64,000 nt of DNA from Proteobacteria bacterium bin106 (lineage in GTDB: Bacteria > Bdellovibrionota_B > Oligoflexia > Oligoflexales > Bin106), in NCBI GenBank assembly GCA_002238945.1, contig MPNI01000009.1, positions 25,252 to 89,251 on the forward strand, written 5' to 3'. Positions 10,568-20,536 of this stretch are shown here, piece by piece (position 1 is the stretch's first letter; each line of letters begins with the position of its first letter). Below the pieces are notes generated by a model. That model was given only the letters and a program-made list of their open reading frames with translations. It had not been told where the DNA came from and searched no databases. The translations under genes were made by a program, and so were the position numbers.

Positions 10568-10888
10568 CTCATTATTGATAACTCATAGAATGAGCCGTAA
10601 GCACATGTACATGAATGAACACATATATAATGCTAGCTTTAATCCACACATATGAATATACATATGAACCATATAAAAAAACTATCTACACATATCTCAG
10701 TATCTAAAAGTGCATAAATTGTGTATAAGAAGTCTGCTTGATCTTTAAATAGAATTCTTGCACATCTCTACTGTCATAATAAGGCTTAGCTATAAGAAGA
10801 TGTCTAAGCTGTATAACTTCACAGAATCACTAAAGCACAACCATATACATAACATAAACCATCACATTCATCGGAGTAAGACCCTTTC

Positions 10889-11803
10889 ATGAAATGCCAC
10901 TTGTATTTGCTACGCACTGCAGCAATGACTCTTTGTTTTGCTGCAATCGCCACAGGTTGTGGCAATATGACATCAGCACCGCAAAATCACCAAACATCGA
11001 GGTTACATTCTGTAAATGACGGATCCAATTATTTTATCATAACCAATGCAAATAATGATTCATCATCTCTAACTTTTTACTCATGTTCTGTAATAAGTGA
11101 ACAAGAAACCCACATACTCCAAAATCCTACAGCGCATCCCCACTATTGTGTCAGTGCATTTCAAACAGCAGATGGTTTGCCACTTACTGTCAGTAAACAA
11201 TCCCTGCTAAGCAAAGAAATCCAAGATTTTCTAACCAAGAACTGGCAAAAAATCAAAACTTTGAATCAGATCACTCTTAAAGAAATGAACCTCAATGATC
11301 ACAATGGTAATCATTTCATATATTTTGCTGCTATGACAACTTTGAGTGGTCTCATAACATTAGGAATATCCATAATAACAAAAAAACGCCTCTTTGAAAT
11401 AGCTAGTGGATTGCTCTCAATAACTTCATTTATTATTTTTGGCTACGCTGCAGGAAGCAGCTTAAGAACATTCGATGCCAGATATCACTACAGAGAAGCA
11501 AAAAAAGACCATACTCTCAGAGCAAAAACACATTTTCCATTAACCATACATAAAAACATCCATTTTGACACACTGGCTAAAGAAAACAACCTAACAAGTA
11601 GTGATGAATACCAGTATTTTCAAAATATCATTAAACCTCTTGGCAGTATCTCAAACGAATATCAAAACGAAGTAGCCATCAATGATACTTTTTATAAAAA
11701 CTTTGCCAAATTCCTTCAAAAGCTAAACGTAACTACAAACAAAGAGATATCTTTATATTGCCTCATAAGCCTTACAAAAACAAAAGAATGCAACCCAATA
11801 TGA
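10889..11803 (+). CDS. Lipoprotein, paralogous family 1 (DSSSLTFYSC)
   Basis: Lipobox AAIATGC; NANNDSSSLTFYSCSV...CVSAFQTADGLPLTVSKQSL; hydrophobic hairpin; C-terminal FYKNFAKFLQKL..YC....EC. Confidence 0.8.
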   Translation: MKCHLYLLRTAAMTLCFAAIATGCGNMTSAPQNHQTSRLHSVNDGSNYFIITNANNDSSSLTFYSCSVISEQETHILQNPTAHPHYCVSAFQTADGLPLTVSKQSLLSKEIQDFLTKNWQKIKTLNQITLKEMNLNDHNGNHFIYFAAMTTLSGLITLGISIITKKRLFEIASGLLSITSFIIFGYAAGSSLRTFDARYHYREAKKDHTLRAKTHFPLTIHKNIHFDTLAKENNLTSSDEYQYFQNIIKPLGSISNEYQNEVAINDTFYKNFAKFLQKLNVTTNKEISLYCLISLTKTKECNPI

Positions 11804-12099
11804 TGTAACATAGTTTGTTACTGCTAAACGAAGCACTTGCCCAACATAGCAAGCGTTCATATAATACAAACTACCTAAGCAGATAGATTTGTAAGTTAAC
11901 ATAGCGTAACATACAGCATATGACCAAGAAGCACAGCAAACATTTTGTTGCTAAAATGAAGAATCCTGATATACATCTCATGTTAACTCATGTTGGCACC
12001 CATCTTGCAAGTCATATATTATTCTTACTTTTAATAAGAAGTTCATTAGATTATACGAAGATATAAATTGGCAAACCATCTTACAAGGAGAAATTCATC

Positions 12100-12954
12100 A
12101 TGCAAAACAAAACTCATTATCACTTACTCTACACTCTAGCTTGGACTCTTTTCTTAGCAGCTACCAGCGTCAGCTGTGGCAGTAGTAATCATACAACACC
12201 CCAGAGCCAAGATGAGTCTCAGCTAAGTTCTGCAAGTAATAAGTCCAGTCATTTTGTCATAGCAGATGCGAAAGACGATTCCTCATCTCTGACTTTTTAC
12301 TCATGCTCTGTAAGTAACAAAGAAACAGACAAACTTAAAGACCCTGCAGCACATCCACAAAACTGTGTCAGCGCATATAAAAACTCTGATGGTGAGCCGC
12401 TAACTGTTAGCAAAGAGCAAATGAAAAGCAACGATCACCAAAATTCTTTAGCTCAACATTTAGAGAATCTTAAACAAACACACCAGTCAGATATAAATGA
12501 TAGAAAGATTATAAAAGCTGATGTCGGACAACAAATGACATATTATTACTTATTTGTGGCTAGTGCCGCAGCTATATTGGCCGGTATCTTAGCAACCAAA
12601 AGTCTCCAGGTAGTGTTATTAACCACAGGAGCATTGGGCATGGTATACGTAGGACACGGCACCACAATGAGTAAGATACGCAGAAACTCTCGTTCAAATA
12701 GCTCAAAATGGCCTACATTAGGAAACATTGCAAAAAATGATTCGCAAGAAGCTAAACAATTGAATGCTAATCTTAAAAGCGCTCTCGAATCTTACGATCA
12801 ATTATCCAAAAATACATCTCAAAGAAAACTAGATTTTGATGGTAAATTTTTCAGAAAATTTGCAAAAATACTTGAAGATACTAAGTTAGTAAAAGAAAAT
12901 GAGATTTTTGAATATTGCCAAATAACTTCAGAAATAAAATGTAGCACCATCTAA
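12100..12954 (+). CDS. Lipoprotein, paralogous family 1 (DSSSLTFYSC)
   Basis: Lipobox AATSVSC; DAKDDSSSLTFYSCSV...NCVSAYKNSDGEPLTVSKEQ; hydrophobic hairpin; C-terminal FDGKFFRKFAKILEDTKL..YC....KC. aaggag RBS upstream. Confidence 0.82.
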   Translation: MQNKTHYHLLYTLAWTLFLAATSVSCGSSNHTTPQSQDESQLSSASNKSSHFVIADAKDDSSSLTFYSCSVSNKETDKLKDPAAHPQNCVSAYKNSDGEPLTVSKEQMKSNDHQNSLAQHLENLKQTHQSDINDRKIIKADVGQQMTYYYLFVASAAAILAGILATKSLQVVLLTTGALGMVYVGHGTTMSKIRRNSRSNSSKWPTLGNIAKNDSQEAKQLNANLKSALESYDQLSKNTSQRKLDFDGKFFRKFAKILEDTKLVKENEIFEYCQITSEIKCSTI

Positions 12955-12958
12955 TCTT

Positions 12959-12982
12959 TATCCCATTCATTATCCCATTCAT
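12959..12982. repeat. 12-bp tandem duplication
   Basis: tatcccattcat x2. Confidence 0.85.
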
Positions 12983-13056
12983 TAAACAAGACGTACCACT
13001 CTTCTTCCTTGCTATAGATCACAACAAATCTAAAGCAAGGAAGATTTACACGTTGT

Positions 13057-13210
13057 TCATCTCGTGTTAACTCATATTGGCATTCATCTTACAAGTTATA
13101 TATTATTCTTACTTTTGACAAGAAACTCATTATCACTTACCCTACACCACTCTAGCTTGAACTCTTTTCTTAACAGCTACCAGCGTCAGCTGTGATGTTA
13201 CTCATAAAAT
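13057..13210 (+). pseudogene. Decayed 5' fragment of a family-1 lipoprotein gene and its upstream region
   Basis: catctcgtgttaactcatattggcattcatcttacaagttatatattattcttactttt...actcattatcacttaccctacaccactctagcttgaactcttttcttaacagctaccagcgtcagctgtg closely matches 11975-12050 joined to 12110-12180; the segment with RBS and start codon is missing. Confidence 0.82.
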
Positions 13211-13325
13211 ATGGGACGAGATATAAAGTAAGAAAGAACAGTTGCGCTTACACAAAAAGAGACTTTACAGACGAAGAAGGGGAAACAACCTCATCCATAG
13301 GTAAAGTTACAAGACTGAGGTTATA

Positions 13326-14216
13326 TTAAGGCTTGTTCTTTTGACTTTTACTTTTTTTAGGTAAGCCCACAGAATCACTATTATGACTATCAACATCGAA
13401 ATTGAACACAGTCGATTCTGCGGAGCTGCTAGAGCCATGTGTTTTTTCATTGGTGCCTGAGTCTATCATAGTGGACAATCCATAGGTCAATGCAATTCCT
13501 CCCAGCAAACCTGCAATTGATGGGATGAGCAATGCAGGAGCCAAAGCCTGGCTCTCAAGTCCCACCGATGCTGACAAGGCAATACCAGTAGAAATACCGG
13601 CAGCAACAACCAAAAGACCTAGTAACGCTGCTGTTAAATGACTACTAGCTTTCTTGATCTCCATATCATTTAGATCTGACTTATACAACTTTTCAAGTTG
13701 ATCCAAATCTTGTGGTAAAGAATCTTGGCTTTCAAGACTTTGCAAAGATTGTTTGCTAATAGTGAGCGGCTTACCATCTGCTAATCTAAATACATTTACA
13801 CATTTTTCTACATCTACAGAAGAGTTATGGGATTCTGCAGCTTCCATTTCACTTACAGGACACGAATAAAAAGATACTGATGATGAATCATTTTTTGCAT
13901 CTGCTATCACAAGAACATTAGAACCAGCAAACAAGCTATCCGAGTTATCATTAGAGGGATTATAGTCATCGAAGCTATCATCAAAGCCCATCGCATCATC
14001 GAAGCTATCATCAAAACTATGATCTAAATCCTCAAGATCAAGGCTATCATAAGCAGAACTTAATTGAGATAGATCTTGATCATATGGTTCTAAATTATTT
14101 ACACCAGTGCTGGCACAACCAATGGCTTTAGCAGCTAATAAAGTAGTTAGCACTACTGAATACAAAAGTTTTACGTAAATTTTCATAATCGCTTCCTTAA
14201 TCCATGATCTAGCCAT
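13326..14216 (-). CDS. Lipoprotein, paralogous family 1, with acidic SFDD repeat
   Basis: Lipobox AAKAIGC; DAKNDSSSVSFYSCPV...CVNVFRLADGKPLTISKQSL; hydrophobic hairpin; HSFDDSFDDAMGFDDSFDD repeat near the N-terminus. Confidence 0.8.
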   Translation of the reverse strand: MARSWIKEAIMKIYVKLLYSVVLTTLLAAKAIGCASTGVNNLEPYDQDLSQLSSAYDSLDLEDLDHSFDDSFDDAMGFDDSFDDYNPSNDNSDSLFAGSNVLVIADAKNDSSSVSFYSCPVSEMEAAESHNSSVDVEKCVNVFRLADGKPLTISKQSLQSLESQDSLPQDLDQLEKLYKSDLNDMEIKKASSHLTAALLGLLVVAAGISTGIALSASVGLESQALAPALLIPSIAGLLGGIALTYGLSTMIDSGTNEKTHGSSSSAESTVFNFDVDSHNSDSVGLPKKSKSQKNKP

Positions 14217-14879
14217 TTAGTTATTTGTGCTTTGTTACAAAACAACAGGTCTTTAGCTGATGTCACTGACTTATCTCGAGGTTAAAAGAAACTGGACAAG
14301 ATCAGCCCTCCAACTTAAGACCTCGGTGACGATAGCATTGATTGATATTATAATCAACCACTTATAGCTCATCTAAAGGTACCAAAAAATCCTTCATAAA
14401 TAGACATAATATTTTTAAATTTTTTTTAATTAAAACAAACACTTACATATTTTTTAAAATATGCAGACAAGTAAAGTGCAAATAAGCTAGAAGCTTAGGA
14501 TGTCACCAAACAACCATGATGGAGTTTTAGGATATGTGAGTATAATGAACGCGATTAATAGACTTCGTACGTCACTCAGTGAAATGGACCAGTCTAGAGA
14601 GGGATGATAAGAAAGATCTGATCCGTCAAATAAAAGAGAAGAGAGTTACCAAAGAAATCTCTAACTTGATCTTCCCATAAAATTTAGAGGAACAACCTTT
14701 CATCTCATTAGATAAAAAATAAGACCTACTTTCTAAAAAACAGTCTTTGTAGAAAGCAGAGAAGAGAGCTCGTAGATCAGCTTTATGTTTTTATTTTCTT
14801 TTCGCTGCCCATATTTCCTCTAACCAGAATATTACAACATAAGCCACCCTGTCTGATGCAAAAGATGTAAGAATAATGA

Positions 14880-16690
14880 AGTATTTGAATAAAAATCGGG
14901 TGTCTAAGATTTTGATTCAAGTTGCACTTTTAGTTGTTTGAATATCTCTTTTTGCAAAGAAGTAGGACTGGCAATCGATGGAACCAGAGAGTCCTTATTT
15001 GCAAACTTCATCCAGCACATAGATATTGTTGATAGCTCACTTATCAACGAAGGGAATGTTAGAAAAGGAAAGCCTGCTGAGTTACAACGAAGATTCGCCT
15101 TACGCTTACCCTTAGCTGAGGGAGATTTTTTCTTAGAAGTCACTGAGTACTCTGGAAAAATCTCCTCATCATCAAGAAGCAAGGTTTTAAGCGCTTTTCT
15201 CATATGCCATTCTACGTAATAAGCTAATACACAAAGAAACATATGCGCCTTCATCATTTCTTCAGGCTTCACTGATCTAGCCTTGATATCCTCTTCCTTA
15301 AGAGACCTAAAAGCTCTCTCCATTCGAGCTAGATGCTTATAAGAAGATATAACTTTCTTGGGACTCATGTCTTCCTTTGAAAGACTGGTTGCCATAACGT
15401 AAAGCCCATCAATGTTGTTTTCTTCGCAAATAGCTTCTTGGTTTCTTGAGTAAGTCAGGGAATCGTCTTTGATCTCTATATCAAAGAAAGGCTTTACGCG
15501 ATATTTATCTAGAACACGCCCCACACGCTCTTCAATTTTGCGAGAGCCTTTAAGAGTATACTTTTCTCTTTGAGTGGCTTCTTGCACGCCCAAAAGATCC
15601 TTTTCTGCACGATTTAAATCTTTTTCTCGTTTCCGTCTTCTCATCATTTCTCGACTGGTGTTATGGCATATGATTAAACGCATTCCAGGATACTCATCAC
15701 TTTCGACTTCACAAATATTATGTGCATCAAAAAGAGAAGTCTGTATTATCTGATCCTTTGTTTTCATGATTTTTTTTAAAGATGACTTTTTAAGAACAGA
15801 AATCCAATCCATACCAAATGATTTGATATCCTTGTTAATATCCATTTGCGTAACCATACCGCGGTCATCAATAAAAACAAACTTTTTTAGCCCAAATTTA
15901 TGACGTAGTTTATCTATTTGATGAGATACTGTGGAAAGATCAGCAAGATTACCTTTAAAGGCCTCTACAGCTACAGGGCAACCATCGCCAGTTGTGAGCA
16001 ACCCAAATTTCATCTCAAGATTCTTTTTTTTCTCTTTTTTCTTACCAGGGACATGAGGATCAGTTGTTGCTTCTATCTGAACCGAATGGAGATCATAAAG
16101 AACAATAGCTCCTTCACTTAGATGTTTCTTTGCCAGGTTTTTCTGGGTCTCATCTTGCTTTTCAAGCAACCAGTCCATGGCACTATATAGATCTTCTTCT
16201 TTCGATTCTGTTACACCAAATTCAAGACCTAGAGTTGATGTAGGTAAGTTGTGATTTGGATCATTATGTTTATTTTCTAGATCTTTTTGATCACATTGCC
16301 AACCATCACAGCTGAAATAATGTGCTTGTGGATCTGCAATACGAGATGCAATCATCGCTAAACAAATAGAATGATATTTTGATTTCTGATCTCCTATCAT
16401 TTCCGAGATATCGAGGTTATCCATAATGCCCTTCACCGCTGCCACATGGCCGTGACTCAAGGTTCTTCTAACTTCCATAATACTTTGAGGTCCTTTGGGC
16501 ACAATCTTAGCATTTTCATCTTTGAGAAGACACTTAATGAGCGGTATAAGTTCCTTAGGTAGCTTAGTAATGTTAGCCACTGTCCGTTTATGGCTTCTGC
16601 CATTCTCCCAATACGACTCCCGAATAAGTACTGTTTTTTTATCTGATCCATGATTTGGTACGATTTCAACATACATACTTCATCTCCTTA
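14880..16690 (-). mobile_element. IS1634-like insertion sequence (approximate extent; terminal repeats not resolved)
   Basis: Based on the transposase; no convincing terminal inverted repeats identified by eye. Confidence 0.55.
14904..16676 (-). CDS. IS1634-family (IS4-superfamily) DDE transposase, apparently intact
   Basis: IVLYDLHSVQIE, FVFIDDRGMVTQ, ARMERAFRSLKEEDIKARSVKPEEMMKAHMFLCVLAYYVEW (E-containing YREK-like region); N-terminal RESYWENGRSHKRTVANITKLP. Confidence 0.9.
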   Translation of the reverse strand: MYVEIVPNHGSDKKTVLIRESYWENGRSHKRTVANITKLPKELIPLIKCLLKDENAKIVPKGPQSIMEVRRTLSHGHVAAVKGIMDNLDISEMIGDQKSKYHSICLAMIASRIADPQAHYFSCDGWQCDQKDLENKHNDPNHNLPTSTLGLEFGVTESKEEDLYSAMDWLLEKQDETQKNLAKKHLSEGAIVLYDLHSVQIEATTDPHVPGKKKEKKKNLEMKFGLLTTGDGCPVAVEAFKGNLADLSTVSHQIDKLRHKFGLKKFVFIDDRGMVTQMDINKDIKSFGMDWISVLKKSSLKKIMKTKDQIIQTSLFDAHNICEVESDEYPGMRLIICHNTSREMMRRRKREKDLNRAEKDLLGVQEATQREKYTLKGSRKIEERVGRVLDKYRVKPFFDIEIKDDSLTYSRNQEAICEENNIDGLYVMATSLSKEDMSPKKVISSYKHLARMERAFRSLKEEDIKARSVKPEEMMKAHMFLCVLAYYVEWHMRKALKTLLLDDEEIFPEYSVTSKKKSPSAKGKRKANLRCNSAGFPFLTFPSLISELSTISMCWMKFANKDSLVPSIASPTSLQKEIFKQLKVQLESKS

Positions 16691-16916
16691 GTTTACAGCG
16701 GTACAAAGCAGCTTCATACATAATTTTGATTGTACACGAGCAGCTTAGAATAAAAAGCAAAAAACAACAAATCCCTTACTTAGCAAAGAATACAGTAAAG
16801 GATAGACACATTTGTGCTGTGATTTTTTTTGCAAATATTCTGCAAAAAATCTTTGACAAAAACACATACATTTTATCTAAGCACACACAAAGTCCGTGAT
16901 CCATCATTTCTGTGCA

Positions 16917-17276
16917 TCACTTTTTTGAATTTTCTTGCTCTGCAGTTTTTGGTTCAATCTTCTTTTCTGCTTTATTTTCTGCTTTATTTTCAACTGCCGC
17001 TTTCTCTTCTGAATCTGTAGAAAAAGGGACGGTGGTTGATAAAGAAAATTCCGGGCTATCCATCACCTCTGAAGAAAATGAACGTACAGATCCTTCAATA
17101 TGATCTTTTTGACGAGATACTGCCGTAAGCTCTTGGCTCACTTGATTTTGGATCCTTTTAAGTTTTGCCAAACCTCCACCTAAAGAACGCATCACCACAG
17201 GGATATGCTCAGGTTTGATCAATACCACAGCCAATAAAGAAAGAACAAAGAGCTCTGATAAACCCAGCTGCAACAT
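16917..17276 (-). CDS. tatB: TatA/TatB-like Sec-independent translocase subunit
   Basis: LGLSELFVLSLLAVVLIKPEHIPVVMRSLGGGLAKLKRIQNQVSQEL: TM then amphipathic helix with PEHIPxxxRxLGxxL. Confidence 0.78.
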   Translation of the reverse strand: MLQLGLSELFVLSLLAVVLIKPEHIPVVMRSLGGGLAKLKRIQNQVSQELTAVSRQKDHIEGSVRSFSSEVMDSPEFSLSTTVPFSTDSEEKAAVENKAENKAEKKIEPKTAEQENSKK

Positions 17277-17341
17277 ATCAAAACATCCCCAATAAATGAG
17301 TTAGACCTACAAGCGAAGTTAACAAAAAAAAGCATACAATC

Positions 17342-18889
17342 CTACCACTTAATAGGAGTTGTGGCCCATTTAGGTGATTCTGCAGAATAAAGAGGTAATA
17401 TGATTTTTTTCTGTAAGCCACCATCTCGCCTCATCACATAAAGAGCTGTAGGGCCTTTGCCTGACGAAGAAGGAAGACGATTGGAATGAAAAACCATTAA
17501 ATGCCCATTTGGAGACCAAGAAGGACCTTCATTATCTCCACTATGCAAAGTCAAGCGTTCTAAAGATCTTCCATCCATGTTCATCATAAAAATATCAAAA
17601 CGATCTGTCTCTTTATCATAGCCAGCAAAAGCAATTTTCTTAGAATCCGGTGACACCGCAGGACTACCGTTGTACCAACCAGCCCACGTTAAACGATGAT
17701 CTTTTATCACACGAATCTTACCTGCTGTACGTTGCAAGTCAGCACGAAAAATATGAGGGTTACCAAACCGACCCGATACATAAACCAGCCAACGACCATC
17801 TGGAGAAAACGTTGGGGAAACATCGAGTCCAAGCCCTCTAATCAATGTACGACGTCTCGCTTTTCCTTCTAAAGACGTCACAAAGATGTCTGCATCACCT
17901 TTTCCCCTACCCGAAAACACCACATTATCTGATAATGCATCATGCTGCCCTCCTGAATCTACTCCCGGATAAGCAGCCAGTAAACGCACCTTTTGAGATG
18001 CAAGATCATAAGCATACAAATCCGGATCTCCACTACGATAGGAAGTAAAAATGATGTGCTTACCATCCTTAGACCATGATGGAGAAAGATGAATACTCGG
18101 ACCCCAAGTAATCTGACGTAAACCCGATCCATCAATGCGTGCTGTATAAATATGTTTGGGAGATGCTTTGGTCTTTTTTCCCACAAAAACAAGAGGAGCA
18201 CCAAAAATTCCCGGCCTCCCTGTATAAGCTTCCAACATGGCATCAGCAAAAACAAAAGCCCATTCTTTTTCACGAGCAGCTTGCTTGCCCATCACAAAAG
18301 AAAATTCCTTTTCCACCCGCACACTATAACTACGCAAATCCACACCATGAATCTTATAAGTAAGTTGTTTTGTCTTTTCCAAATAACCCACATCCACCAA
18401 CACCACCACATCCACTGGTTGAGTATTTTTCAAAACAACACTTGGCTTATTAACTAACCATTCACTTAAACTCTGATCAGCTAGAGGCCATGGAAAAAAA
18501 GGAGGAGCATACACCGGTAAAGTAGATACTTGGAAAAGTGAGGTAAAAGACAACATAACCCCAAGATGAGCACTAAAACGTCGCAAAGACTGATGAGCCA
18601 CTTGAGAAGCTGCCTTATCCAGTGATGTGTTTAAATTCTTAAAAGGCACCATCACCCGAATGGGACGAAAGGTGGGATTATCAATATATATATTGATACG
18701 ATCAGAGACGCCCTGATCCGAAGTATTTTCTGCTAATAGCTTAGATTTCTGAGCATCAAGAGCAGCAACCTCCTCAGCTGCATTCACCACTCCCATTCCA
18801 CTCATAAACACGCCAGCTATCACACAAAACCTATAACAACCAGCTATCTTCAACCACACTGCTTTCCACTTCAACCTCCACCTCCACAA
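17342..18889 (-). CDS. tolB: Tol-Pal system beta-propeller protein TolB
   Basis: HIYTARIDGSGLRQITWGPSIHLSPSWSKDGKHIIFTSYRSGDPDLYAYDL and further WD40-like TolB repeats; signal peptide; located after tolQRA. Confidence 0.9.
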   Translation of the reverse strand: MWRWRLKWKAVWLKIAGCYRFCVIAGVFMSGMGVVNAAEEVAALDAQKSKLLAENTSDQGVSDRINIYIDNPTFRPIRVMVPFKNLNTSLDKAASQVAHQSLRRFSAHLGVMLSFTSLFQVSTLPVYAPPFFPWPLADQSLSEWLVNKPSVVLKNTQPVDVVVLVDVGYLEKTKQLTYKIHGVDLRSYSVRVEKEFSFVMGKQAAREKEWAFVFADAMLEAYTGRPGIFGAPLVFVGKKTKASPKHIYTARIDGSGLRQITWGPSIHLSPSWSKDGKHIIFTSYRSGDPDLYAYDLASQKVRLLAAYPGVDSGGQHDALSDNVVFSGRGKGDADIFVTSLEGKARRRTLIRGLGLDVSPTFSPDGRWLVYVSGRFGNPHIFRADLQRTAGKIRVIKDHRLTWAGWYNGSPAVSPDSKKIAFAGYDKETDRFDIFMMNMDGRSLERLTLHSGDNEGPSWSPNGHLMVFHSNRLPSSSGKGPTALYVMRRDGGLQKKIILPLYSAESPKWATTPIKW

Positions 18890-19103
18890 AAAACCAGAAA
18901 GACCCAGTGATCACCTACCACCATATCATTTCCATAAACGACTGTTTTTTGAGCTTGAACCTCTTTATACACAACACCATTTATACACAACACCAAAATA
19001 TCCGTATTTATGCAGCCAACATGGTTGGTTCACTTAGCTTGTTCCAGCTAGCTTGTTTCAGCTAGCTTAGCTTAAGTGCAGCTCTTAAGTAAGCACGGTA
19101 TTG

Positions 19104-20054
19104 CTAGCGAGGAGCAAAATGAATCACCATCTCCCTACCTACCCATGCCTGTGGAGGCTCACCAAAAGGAGAAGCACGGCTAATGACATCCAAACTCACT
19201 CTATCAAACAAAGAATCTCCTGAGGATTCCTCCACCTGTGATGTCAACACATAGCCCTTGGTATCAAGGGTAACTACCACCAATGTTTTCAGGTCCTCTC
19301 CAGCATACCTATACACCTCAGGCAAATCATAGAACCTGGCAATGGCTAGCTGTATCTGACGAGTATATTCATCATAAACAGCCGCACTCACCACTGATCC
19401 ACCTTCTGCTTTCACAGAAGCCTTCACCTGCGTTTCAACAACCTCCTCAGCTTCTATCTTATCAGCAAACTGCTTCTTCTTACGAGCCTCCTCAAGCAGC
19501 ATACGTCGCATAGCTTCTTCTTTTTGCATAGCCACAAAAGCTTGACGCGTTTTTTCTTCTAAAGCAGCACGACGATCTTTCTGCTTAGAACGGCTAGCAA
19601 GAGGACCTTCTTGCACTACCTGTTCCTTCTCATCTTCCTGGACAACAGATTTTTCTAGCTCTAAAGTATCTGATGCTGCATCTTCTGTATGATCTTTTTT
19701 GTCTTCTTTTTCTTCTGGAACTTCTGTTTCTTCTATCTCTGATTTATCAGCACTACGAAGACGAGATGTAAGTTGAGGAAGCAGCTGAGCAGGAAGTCGC
19801 ACTTGATCGGATTTTTGAGCATCTTTGATACCGGAATGATCCGTAACACTTTGCAGCGTTCCAAGTTCTATTTCAACACGTTGCAGTTCTTCTATACTCT
19901 CCCCATCAGAGAAAATATCTTTCCATGGCACAAGCAAAAACACCCCATGAGCCACAAAAGAAAGCATCAAAGCCGTAGCCAGTGACACTCCACCTACTTG
20001 AGAAAAAACCAAGTGTTTTTTCATATTCTGTTGCATAGATATACCATGAAACAT
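19104..20054 (-). CDS. tolA: TolA-like / TonB C-terminal domain protein
   Basis: N-terminal TM, charged linker, C-terminal LKTLVVVTLDTKGYVLTSQVEESSGDSLFDRVSLDVISRASPFGEPP; follows tolR. Confidence 0.8.
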   Translation of the reverse strand: MFHGISMQQNMKKHLVFSQVGGVSLATALMLSFVAHGVFLLVPWKDIFSDGESIEELQRVEIELGTLQSVTDHSGIKDAQKSDQVRLPAQLLPQLTSRLRSADKSEIEETEVPEEKEDKKDHTEDAASDTLELEKSVVQEDEKEQVVQEGPLASRSKQKDRRAALEEKTRQAFVAMQKEEAMRRMLLEEARKKKQFADKIEAEEVVETQVKASVKAEGGSVVSAAVYDEYTRQIQLAIARFYDLPEVYRYAGEDLKTLVVVTLDTKGYVLTSQVEESSGDSLFDRVSLDVISRASPFGEPPQAWVGREMVIHFAPR

Positions 20055-20062
20055 CTCTAAAA

Positions 20063-20524
20063 CTATTTTGATGTATCAACGTTTCGAGAATGAATATCTT
20101 CGCTTTCCATAATCAAAGAAATTTTTTGAGCACCCGCTCCTTTAGCCACATTCATCACACCCACTACTTTGGCATATACCACATCTTTATCAGCTCGAAT
20201 AATCACATCTTTAGAACGCTCACTCGTAAATTTCTCTAGCAATACCTTACCAAGCTGGACAAAAGGTATCTGTTTTTTTTTCAGATAATACTCACCACTC
20301 TCAGAAATAGACACCACAATAGGCTCGTTTTTAGTGTCTGAGCTAACAGGCTTCAAACTGGTTTTAGGAAGATTAACATCAATCCCTGAATAAGATAACG
20401 GCGCTGCCACCATAAAAATAATCAATAAAACCAACATGACATCCACAAGAGGGATAATATTGATCTCAGCCATCAATCCATGATCGGCTTCTTCATGGTC
20501 ATCAAAAGAGGTTTGGAAAGCCAT
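20063..20524 (-). CDS. tolR: TolR (ExbD/TolR family)
   Basis: MAEINIIPLVDVMLVLLIIFMVAAPL...GIDVNLPKTS; VIIRADKDVVYAKVVGVMNVAKGAG. Confidence 0.95.
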   Translation of the reverse strand: MAFQTSFDDHEEADHGLMAEINIIPLVDVMLVLLIIFMVAAPLSYSGIDVNLPKTSLKPVSSDTKNEPIVVSISESGEYYLKKKQIPFVQLGKVLLEKFTSERSKDVIIRADKDVVYAKVVGVMNVAKGAGAQKISLIMESEDIHSRNVDTSK

Positions 20525-20536
20525 AACTACTCGATA

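Noticed and set aside
13208-13329. 39-43 aa open frame LLIKYGTRYKVRKNSCAYTKRDFTDEEGETTSSIGKVTRLRLY
   Set aside because: Looks protein-like but lacks a start codon and family match; too short to support.
14220-14900. Possible degraded gene between the 13326 lipoprotein and the IS1634 transposase
   Set aside because: AT-rich, many stops in the frames examined; no recognisable peptide.
17650-18457. Plus-strand ORFs opposite tolB and the 17959 minus-frame ORF
   Set aside because: Overlap the well-supported tolB CDS in other frames.
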